Source: an uncultured Methylococcaceae bacterium (GTDB lineage: Bacteria; Pseudomonadota; Gammaproteobacteria; Methylococcales; Methylomonadaceae). From it: a stretch of 40,635 nt of DNA. The position numbers were made by a program, and so were the translations under genes. The notes below the pieces were generated by a model, which did no database searches, was not told the DNA's origin, and saw nothing but the letters and a program-made list of their open reading frames with translations. The first letter of the stretch is position 1, and each line of letters starts with the position of its first letter. The DNA is taken from assembly GCA_903945605.1 (NCBI GenBank), contig CAJAWH010000044.1, positions 1-40,635 on the forward strand. Direction: 5' to 3'. Positions 34,352-40,635 of this stretch are shown here, one piece after another.

Positions 34352-36967
34352 TTATAGCAAACTTTTTAGCTGATACAGCATATCCAGGGCTTGCTTGGGG
34401 CTTAGCTCATCGGCTTTGACTGCTTTCAACAAGTGCACCGCCGGATGGCATTCCTTGCCGACAAACAAATCCAATTGCTGGGCTTCTTTGTCCGCCTGCC
34501 TGCCACGGTATGCGGTATCTTCCAATTGCATCAATTTGGCTTTGGCGTGGTCAATCACCGAACGAGGCACGCCCGCTAAGGCCGCCACTTGCAGGCCATA
34601 GCTTTGGCTGGCTGGGCCGTCTTTGACGGCATGTAAAAAAATGATTTTGTCGCCATATTCAACCGCATCCAGATGGATGTTATGGATGGTTTTTTGCTCC
34701 TCAGCCAGTGCCGTCAACTCAAAATAATGGGTGGCAAATAAGGTGAAGGCCCGTGTTTGCTTGGCCAGAAAATCCGCACAGGCCCATGCCAGCGACAAGC
34801 CATCAAAAGTGCTGGTGCCACGGCCCACTTCATCCATCAGTATCAGGCTGTTGGCGGTGGCATTATGCAGGATGTTGGCGGTTTCTGACATTTCCACCAT
34901 AAAGGTCGAACGTCCGCCCGCCAAATCATCGGACGCGCCAATGCGGGTGAATATCTGGTCAATCGGCCCGCAAGCCATCGCTTGGGCCGGTACATAACAA
35001 CCGATATGCGCCAGAATCACCAATAACGCCGTTTGGCGCATATAAGTGGATTTGCCGCCCATATTCGGGCCGGTGACGATTAACATGCGCCGTTGATGGG
35101 AAAATGATAAGTCATTGGGTACAAACGGGGTGTCGGCGTATTTTTCCACCACCAAATGCCGCCCCGCCTGAATCGACAAACCGGAGGCATCGGTCAGTTC
35201 AGGCTGTATCAGATTTAGGCTGTCCGCCCGTCCGGCAAAATTGACCAGCACATCCAATTCCGCCAAACCGGTGGCGCACTGTTGCAATGCCTGCAAAGAT
35301 TCGGCAAGGGTTGCCAATAATGCTTCGTATAACTGCTTCTCAAATGATAAGGCCTTATCACGCGCACTGAGCACTTTATCTTCAAAGTTTTTTAGTTCCG
35401 GGGTGATAAAGCGTTCCGCGCCTTTCAGCGTTTGCTTGCGGATATAATGGGCAGGCACTTTGTCGGCGTGCAAGTGCGAGATTTCAATATAAAACCCGTG
35501 GACACGGTTGTAATGGACTTTAAGCGTGTTGATGCCGGTTGCCGCCCGTTCGCGGCTTTCCATATCTAGCAAATAGTGGTCGGCATGTTGGCTAAGATGC
35601 CTGAGTTCATCCAGTTCGGGGTGGTAGCCGCTAGCCAGCACGCCGCCATCACGGATCAACACTGGTGGATTATCAATGATTGCCTGTTGCAGCAAAGCCA
35701 GCAACACCGGCTGCACGCCGATTGCCGCTCCCAGTGCTGCCAAGTGCGGATTGTCGCTAACAGCCAAAGCAGCCTGCAAATCAGGCAGCACGGCTAAGGT
35801 ATTGCGTAACACCAACAAATCACGCGGTCTTGCTGACCGTAAAGCAATACGCGAGCTGACCCTTTCTATATCGCCCACTTGCCGTAACAAGGGCTGTATT
35901 TCGCCATATAAGTTATTGGACAATAAGCTGGCGATACCCGCATAACGTTGTTTTAGCAAAACCTGATCGCGTAGCGGCCGGTTAAGCCAGCGGCGTAAGC
36001 AACGGCTGCCCATAGCGGTTGCGGTATTGTCCAACACGCCAAATAGGGTGTATTGCATTTGTCCGGTGGGGTGGTAGTCCAGCTCAAGATTGCGGCGGCT
36101 AGCGGCATCCAATGCAATACAATCCGCACTGCTTTCAATATGGATGCCCTGTAGATGGGGCAAAGCACTTTGCTGGGTATCTTTAATATATTGCAATAAC
36201 GCCCCCGCCGCCGCCAGCGCCATGGGCAAATGCTCACAACCAAAGCCCTGCAAGTCATGGCAGGCAAATTGTTTCAGCAATAATTGCCGCGCACTGGCGG
36301 GTTCAAAATGCCACGCTGGTCTCATACCTATACCGCGTCGCTGCTTGAGCAGGGCGGGCAACTGGATATCTTCAGGCCATAACAATTCGGCAGGGTTCAA
36401 GCGGCTTATTTCGCTTAATAATGTATCTTCGGCAGCCAGTTGTTGTAAGGCAAAACGACCGCTGCTGACATCCAAACTGGCCAAGCCATAGCTTGCACCA
36501 TTGACAGATACTGCAACCGACACCAACAAATTGTCTTGCCGTTCATCCAATAACGCCTCATCAGTGACCGTGCCGGGGGTGATGACCCGCACCACTTTAC
36601 GCTCAACCGGGCCCTTGGTGGTTGCTGGATTGCCAATTTGCTCGCAGATCGCCACCGACTCACCGTGTTTGAGCAATTTGGCCAAATAGCCTTCGGCGGC
36701 ATGGTAGGGAATCCCCGCCATTGCAATCGGCTTGCCTTGCGATTGCCCACGGCTGGTCAGGGTGATATCCAACAGGGCTGAAGCCTTTTGGGCATCCTCA
36801 AAAAACAATTCGTAGAAATCACCCATGCGATAAAACAACAAGGTGTGCGGATACTGTGCCTTAATGGTCAGAAACTGCTTGATCATCGGCGTATGCGGCA
36901 AGACATTGGCCTCAGTCGGCTGCTTGTTGATGGTGGTGGCTTTTTGATTATGCTCTGCTTGGCTCAT
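34352..36967 (-). CDS. mutS: DNA mismatch repair protein MutS
   Basis: About 871 residues. The mismatch-binding motif is in [19 protein letters not shown] (F-x-E), and the core, lever and clamp regions follow. The ATPase has Walker [15 protein letters not shown] near residue 630, then Walker [21 protein letters not shown] and the ATHYFELT motif; the C-terminal tail includes [20 protein letters not shown]. It recognises mispairs and recruits MutL. I start at ATG 36967; 36988 or the later in-frame ATG before IKQFLTIK are alternatives, as none has a strong ribosome site. It lies downstream of purM on the same strand. Confidence 0.97.
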   Translation of the reverse strand: MSQAEHNQKATTINKQPTEANVLPHTPMIKQFLTIKAQYPHTLLFYRMGDFYELFFEDAQKASALLDITLTSRGQSQGKPIAMAGIPYHAAEGYLAKLLKHGESVAICEQIGNPATTKGPVERKVVRVITPGTVTDEALLDERQDNLLVSVAVSVNGASYGLASLDVSSGRFALQQLAAEDTLLSEISRLNPAELLWPEDIQLPALLKQRRGIGMRPAWHFEPASARQLLLKQFACHDLQGFGCEHLPMALAAAGALLQYIKDTQQSALPHLQGIHIESSADCIALDAASRRNLELDYHPTGQMQYTLFGVLDNTATAMGSRCLRRWLNRPLRDQVLLKQRYAGIASLLSNNLYGEIQPLLRQVGDIERVSSRIALRSARPRDLLVLRNTLAVLPDLQAALAVSDNPHLAALGAAIGVQPVLLALLQQAIIDNPPVLIRDGGVLASGYHPELDELRHLSQHADHYLLDMESRERAATGINTLKVHYNRVHGFYIEISHLHADKVPAHYIRKQTLKGAERFITPELKNFEDKVLSARDKALSFEKQLYEALLATLAESLQALQQCATGLAELDVLVNFAGRADSLNLIQPELTDASGLSIQAGRHLVVEKYADTPFVPNDLSFSHQRRMLIVTGPNMGGKSTYMRQTALLVILAHIGCYVPAQAMACGPIDQIFTRIGASDDLAGGRSTFMVEMSETANILHNATANSLILMDEVGRGTSTFDGLSLAWACADFLAKQTRAFTLFATHYFELTALAEEQKTIHNIHLDAVEYGDKIIFLHAVKDGPASQSYGLQVAALAGVPRSVIDHAKAKLMQLEDTAYRGRQADKEAQQLDLFVGKECHPAVHLLKAVKADELSPKQALDMLYQLKSLL

Positions 36968-37006
36968 AGTGTTTTTATAAGCGCCCATGCAATTGGCGCA
37001 CTAACT

Positions 37007-38053
37007 TTATGCATCAAACACTACATGCGGCTTGCCTTCGGCAGCAACCACTTGGCCTATCGTGAAAACAGTTTCGCCCAATTGGCTTAGCAAATCCAAG
37101 GTGGCTTGTTCATCTGCTTTAGCCACACACACCACCATGCCGATGCCGCAATTGAAGGTGACTAACATATCAGCGAGTGCCACATTACCTTGCTGTTGCA
37201 GCCATTGGAACAACGGCGGGAATTGCCAACTGGACAGGCTAATCTGGGCGGCTGTGCCTTCAGGCAATACGCGCGGCAAGTTTTCGGTCAGGCCACCGCC
37301 AGTAATGTGTGCCAAGGCATGTACGGGTAATTTTTCCAGCAATGCCAACAGGTTCTTCACATAAATGCGGGTCGGCTCCAGCAAGGCCTCGCCCAGCGTG
37401 GTTGTGCCAAACGGATCATTTAAGCTTGCCCCACTATGGCTGATGATTTTACGGATCAGCGAATAGCCGTTGGAATGTGGGCCGGAAGAAGCAATGCCAA
37501 TCAGGCAATCACCTACTTGCACCTTGCTGCCGTCCAGTACGTTGGCTTTTTCGACAATGCCCACGCAAAAGCCCGCCAAATCATATTCACCTGCCGGATA
37601 CATGCCCGGCATTTCCGCTGTTTCGCCGCCCACCAAGGCCGCGCCAGACCATTCACAGCCTTGGCCGATACCGGCAATAACCGCCGCTGCGGTATCAACA
37701 TCCAACTTGCCGGTGGCAAAGTAGTCCAAGAAAAATAACGGCTCTGCGCCTTGCACAATGATGTCGTTGACGCACATGGCAACCAAATCAATGCCCACTG
37801 TGTGGTGAATGCCCAAGTCTATCGCCAGTTTAAGCTTGGTGCCGACACCGTCCGTGCCGGACACCAAAACGGGATGTTGGTAACGGTGCAGCGGCAGTTC
37901 AAACAACGAACCGAAGCCGCCCAAACCTGCCATGACACCCGCTGTACGGGTACGGGCAGCAATCGGCTTGATGCGTTCCACAAGGGCATTGCCAGCGGCG
38001 ATATCAACGCCCGCGCTTTTATAATCCAAGCTTTCTTTGTCAGGTAAATTCAC
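37007..38053 (-). CDS. purM: Phosphoribosylformylglycinamidine cyclo-ligase PurM
   Basis: 348 residues, normal length. It shows [66 protein letters not shown] and [16 protein letters not shown], the PurM/AIR synthetase signatures. It forms aminoimidazole ribonucleotide from FGAM with ATP in purine synthesis. The start is GTG 38053, with AAGGAG 9 bases upstream. It diverges from a secreted-protein gene across about 220 bases. Confidence 0.97.
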   Translation of the reverse strand: MNLPDKESLDYKSAGVDIAAGNALVERIKPIAARTRTAGVMAGLGGFGSLFELPLHRYQHPVLVSGTDGVGTKLKLAIDLGIHHTVGIDLVAMCVNDIIVQGAEPLFFLDYFATGKLDVDTAAAVIAGIGQGCEWSGAALVGGETAEMPGMYPAGEYDLAGFCVGIVEKANVLDGSKVQVGDCLIGIASSGPHSNGYSLIRKIISHSGASLNDPFGTTTLGEALLEPTRIYVKNLLALLEKLPVHALAHITGGGLTENLPRVLPEGTAAQISLSSWQFPPLFQWLQQQGNVALADMLVTFNCGIGMVVCVAKADEQATLDLLSQLGETVFTIGQVVAAEGKPHVVFDA

Positions 38054-38274
38054 TGTGCTGCTCTCCTTGATGGGCTATAACTATGGATATTGTACAAGAC
38101 CTAGGATTTTTTTTCTGATGGGTCACTGGCTTTGCCGCTTATGCAATCCTCCAAACAATACAGGGCAGTTGTATTTAATGGCAAAAAAAACTAAAGTGGT
38201 TTGGGTATAATAAAAAAACAGGTATACCGTTGGATGATAACAATAATACCTAACCAACTAAGAGGAGATAATAA
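38054..38274. promoter_or_regulatory. Divergent promoter region purM / secreted protein
   Basis: AT-rich, with no gene. A TATAAT box at 38206-38211 could serve the secreted-protein gene, although the -35 region is only an A-run. Downstream of it AGGTAT and ATACCT form an inverted repeat with a 20-base spacer (about 38220-38251). Confidence 0.4.
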
Positions 38275-38682
38275 ATGAACGTAAAAAAAACCTTACTAAG
38301 AAGCTGTCTAATAACTGTCGGTTTGTTGTTAGCCGCCAATGCATTCGCCTACACACCGGAAGAACAAGAAAAAGTCTGTAAAAAACCTAAGTTCACCGAT
38401 TTTAACCTGACCGAATATACAGCGGAACAAGCGGAAACCGCGCCAGAAGCCGAGCTGATGTTTAAAGTACCCGCATGGACAGATGCCAGCACCATTAAGC
38501 TGACCGCCAAAAAACTGCCGCTGGCTTTTTCGGTTGAAAGCAACAGCAGTTTCCATAAGGTCAAGGCGAAATTACCAGTGGAATTTAATGGTCAATTTGT
38601 CAGGATTAGTGTCAGTGCCAAGGCCATGCTGGGCTGCCACGGCGAGGCAGGCTGGTTGATTAAGGTCGCCGAGAAAAAATAA
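38275..38682 (+). CDS. Small secreted protein of unknown function (135 aa)
   Basis: 135 residues. A clear signal peptide (basic start, LITVGLLLAANAFA, cut before YTPEEQ) is followed by a mature domain with cysteines in KVCKKPKF and MLGCHGEAG. The lysine-rich beta-like sequence (VPAWTDASTIKLTAKKLPLA) does not match a family I know. AGAGGAG lies upstream of the ATG. It stands alone, probably with its own promoter; periplasmic location is inferred from the signal only. Confidence 0.7.
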   Translation: MNVKKTLLRSCLITVGLLLAANAFAYTPEEQEKVCKKPKFTDFNLTEYTAEQAETAPEAELMFKVPAWTDASTIKLTAKKLPLAFSVESNSSFHKVKAKLPVEFNGQFVRISVSAKAMLGCHGEAGWLIKVAEKK

Positions 38683-38699
38683 CCGCTATACTGGGGCTG

Positions 38700-38725
38700 G
38701 GGTATAAAAAGCTGTTTTTATGCCC
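38700..38725 (+). terminator. Hairpin after the secreted-protein gene
   Basis: GGGTATAAAAA and TTTTTATGCCC pair along 11 positions (one G-U) around a GCTG loop. It has no T-run after it, so terminator strength is uncertain. Confidence 0.45.
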
Positions 38726-38731
38726 TACTCC

Positions 38732-38755
38732 ATCCGGCACCGTTTGATGCCGGAT
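38732..38755. terminator. Second hairpin between convergent genes
   Basis: ATCCGGCA and TGCCGGAT form a perfect 8-bp stem with an 8-base loop, 6 bases after the previous hairpin. It lies between convergent genes and could act in either direction. Confidence 0.45.
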
Positions 38756-38853
38756 AATCTATTGGACGACCATGCAGGCACTCAAAATGCGCCTGTTCGA
38801 TCCCTTCGGTTGACCGGTTTGACCGCCTTTTTTAGGACTGCTAAAGGCAGGGG

Positions 38854-39582
38854 TTAATTTTGCGCGGGTTCGCTGGTGGTTTGTTCGGTATTTTCTGTGG
38901 GTTCGGTTGGCGTTGCTTCTGTTGCTTCAGGGGCAGTTGGCTCAGGATCAGTTGCTTGCGCTGCTTCAGCCGCTGGTTTTTTTTCCAAACCGGCGACAAA
39001 ATCGGTGAACCAAGCCTGTTGTTTTACACAATCCAAATCAGCATCTTCTAGAATATCGGTGATATCTGGCAAGCTGCCGCGTTCTTTGGCGTATTGCAAG
39101 GCTTGCAAGGCACTATCATAATCTCCGCGCAAAGCATCAATACAGGCCGCGTTATAGGAAGCGGAACCCTTTTGGATGCGGTTGGCATTTTCAAAGCTGC
39201 TTTTAGCAAGGCTATACAGCCCATCACTGGGCGAGGCAGTCTGTAAGCGGGCCAAATCCATATAGGCCACGCCCATATCTATGGCGGCACCTAGATAATT
39301 GGGGTTGATCAACAGGCAAAAAGAAAATTTGCTGATGGCTTCCTCTAAGAGCGTAATGGCTTGCTCGGCCGGTTTCACCTTGGCTTGGTGCAATAACGCA
39401 AAACCCCAGCTGTAAAGGGCTTCGGCACGGATGGGGTCATCCAACAACACCGCCGCATAACCGGAATAGGCGGCATTATAAAAGCTGTCGGCTTCACCTC
39501 CTGTGCTGTTGCGGGCTTGGGCGGTGTGTTGGTGGGCGGCGGTCAATTTGGGTTTTTTGGTGAACGGGGCTAACAATGACAT
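38854..39582 (-). CDS. TPR-repeat-like protein with Thr/Glu/Pro-rich tail
   Basis: 242 residues. Residues about 30-190 contain paired helices typical of TPRs (AALYSWGFALLHQAKVKPAEQ-like units, LGAAIDMGVAYMDLARLQ, ASYNAACIDALRGDYDSALQ). The C-terminal 40 residues are a low-complexity P/E/T/A tail (PEATEATPTEPTENTEQTTS). There is no signal peptide. TPRs usually mediate protein binding; the partner is unknown. It diverges from the YxC-repeat protein. Confidence 0.7.
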   Translation of the reverse strand: MSLLAPFTKKPKLTAAHQHTAQARNSTGGEADSFYNAAYSGYAAVLLDDPIRAEALYSWGFALLHQAKVKPAEQAITLLEEAISKFSFCLLINPNYLGAAIDMGVAYMDLARLQTASPSDGLYSLAKSSFENANRIQKGSASYNAACIDALRGDYDSALQALQYAKERGSLPDITDILEDADLDCVKQQAWFTDFVAGLEKKPAAEAAQATDPEPTAPEATEATPTEPTENTEQTTSEPAQN

Positions 39583-39759
39583 GGGTTCGGCTCCTAGTGA
39601 TTAAGTCAGGTGGTTGATGGGGCTGGGTTCTCCCTGAAGTGCATAAAAGTGACAATGCTTGCGTCCGGAGGGTACAACCCGACAACAATGGCTATTATAA
39701 ATCAGTCCGGTAATGCTTCTGGTTCTTTTTGGCTTGTGTGGATAAGTGGGGAAACGATA

Positions 39760-40305
39760 ATGAAGTCCAGAAGACTAGTCTTTGCCATAATAATTCTAAT
39801 CGCCTGGCCTGCCCGGCAAAGTGCCTTGGCACACGGTGGTGGACATGGCGGTGGTTTTGTTGGTCATGGTGGCGGATTTAGCGGTCACCACCATGGCGGC
39901 GGTTTTATGGGCGGGATTCACCCGCATAGTTATGGTGGGCTGGGGTTTTATGGCGGCTTGCCTTATTACTGGCCCTATTATGCCAATCCGTATTATGGTG
40001 GCCTATATTATGGCAATTCGCCTTACTATCCATCTTCGGGCATCAACATGCCACCAGCCCCGCCGGTGTATATAGAGCAAAGCAGCACACCCGCCATCCA
40101 GCCGCGCGAAATCCATAATTGGGATTATTGCCGTAAACCTGAAGGCTATTACCCCCATGTACCAGCCTGCCCGACCGGTTGGCAAAGCATTGACCCGCAA
40201 CCGCTTGGGCAGGTGCCCGGTTATTGGTACTATTGTGTCAATCCGGCTGGTTATTATCCGTATGTCAGGGCGTGTTTGGCGGCTTGGCAACAAATTGTCC
40301 CTTAA
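39760..40305 (+). CDS. Secreted Gly/His/Tyr-rich protein with two YxC-GYYP repeats
   Basis: 181 residues. A signal peptide (MKSRRLVFAIIILIAWPARQ, cut near SALA) precedes a Gly/His-rich segment (HGGGHGGGFVGHGGG and HHHGGGFMGGIHPHS), a Tyr-rich part (YYWPYYANPYYGGLYYG) and two copies of the motif YC-x2-P-x-GYYP-x-V-x2-C-x3-W. I place it in a secreted or envelope protein family common in gammaproteobacteria, function unknown; the His-rich part could bind metal. ATG 39760 gives a clear signal peptide, although the frame is open from 39610. It is followed after 12 bases by a lipoprotein gene. Confidence 0.75.
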   Translation: MKSRRLVFAIIILIAWPARQSALAHGGGHGGGFVGHGGGFSGHHHGGGFMGGIHPHSYGGLGFYGGLPYYWPYYANPYYGGLYYGNSPYYPSSGINMPPAPPVYIEQSSTPAIQPREIHNWDYCRKPEGYYPHVPACPTGWQSIDPQPLGQVPGYWYYCVNPAGYYPYVRACLAAWQQIVP

Positions 40306-40317
40306 CGGAGCATCACT

Positions 40318-40635
40318 ATGTCACCGATTTTACGCTATTTATTACCAACCCTCTTGCTGGCGGGCTGTTCAACCCTACCCACTGGCCCTGATATTTTGGT
40401 GTTGCCCGGCACCGGCAAAAGCAATGGGCAATTTCGTGACGATGATGGCAACTGCCGACAACTGGCCCAACAACAATTGGCAAGCTCTCCTGCCCCCGAT
40501 TCTATTGAAGAGGGGCAACAAATTTATGACATCAGCTATATGCAATGCATGTACGGCAAAGGCCACCGCGTGCCCATACCTCGTGAATTGACCTACGGCA
40601 TGAAGCAAGAATGGCATGCCCCGCCACCGCCCAAT
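40318..40635 (+). CDS. Lipoprotein of unknown function, N-terminal part (cut by window end)
   Basis: From ATG 40318 (ACGGAG 7 bases upstream) the frame is open for 106 codons to the window end. A short signal with lipobox LLAGC (cysteine at residue 17) is followed by DILVLPGTGKSNGQFRDDDG, CRQLAQQQLA, then QIYDISYMQCMYGKGHRVP. The LPGTGKSxxQFxxDDxxCRxYA pattern occurs in small envelope lipoproteins of proteobacteria, function unknown. It is co-directional with the YxC protein, 12 bases after it. Confidence 0.7.
   Translation, partial: MSPILRYLLPTLLLAGCSTLPTGPDILVLPGTGKSNGQFRDDDGNCRQLAQQQLASSPAPDSIEEGQQIYDISYMQCMYGKGHRVPIPRELTYGMKQEWHAPPPPN

Noticed and set aside
34108-34419. Plus-strand open frame of 103 codons between rmuC and mutS
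   Set aside because: It overlaps the VapC remnant and the end of mutS; no family resemblance and no clear ribosome site.

Overview
The window looks like a chromosomal segment of a diazotrophic gammaproteobacterium, most plausibly an aerobic methanotroph of the Methylococcales type. That placement is inferred from gene style (nifB-fdxN-nifO-nifQ order, a Shethna-type FeSII ferredoxin, a DUF3014 protein and the YxC/GYYP secreted family); no methane-oxidation gene is present. Most of the window is a dense housekeeping backbone with moderate GC. It is interrupted by mobile debris at the left edge and by an AT-richer accessory block near 29-31.6 kb.

Layout. 1-355: an IS6-type element cut by the window edge, apparently inserted into another transposase gene. 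491-976: a GNAT acetyltransferase. 1039-6035 (minus): a nif gene cluster nifB-fdxN-nifO-flavodiiron protein-2Fe-2S ferredoxin-FeSII-nifQ. Upstream of nifB there is a textbook NifA site, a near-consensus IHF site and a sigma-54 promoter. 6295-11241: a DUF3014 protein (minus), then yciO, a site-2 protease, scpA, scpB and rluB (plus). 11473-13417: a secreted AcpA-like phosphoesterase with its own terminator. 13419-17806: a nuclease-like lipoprotein (minus), dtd, trkA and trkH. 17898-20990: an RND efflux permease with no adaptor gene next to it. 21115-22779: htpX, a small membrane protein, and a decayed second copy of the htpX 3' end that still carries its terminator. 23037-25782: cspA facing a minus-strand group of a TM2 protein, a universal stress protein, a membrane protein, hemJ and a TlpA-like thioredoxin. 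25923-28138: serA-serB.

28183-31560 (minus) holds an NlpE-like envelope protein, a membrane-anchored coiled-coil protein and two tandem paralogous Era/YfjP-like GTPases. Divergent from these is an XRE regulator whose promoter carries two nested palindromes, followed by rmuC. A truncated VapC toxin remnant lies between rmuC and the mutS/purM pair. The right end (38275-40635) holds secreted or TPR proteins of unknown function, a secreted protein with a Gly/His-rich region and two YxC repeats, and a lipoprotein cut by the window end.

How the genes work together. The nif cluster makes NifB-co (NifB, FdxN), supplies molybdenum (NifQ), and adds three proteins likely concerned with electron supply and oxygen protection (flavodiiron protein, 2Fe-2S ferredoxin, FeSII), which suits nitrogen fixation in an aerobe. 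The best candidate for an under-described system is the GTPase pair with its divergent, operator-rich XRE regulator and possibly the nearby membrane coiled-coil protein; its function cannot be read from sequence alone.
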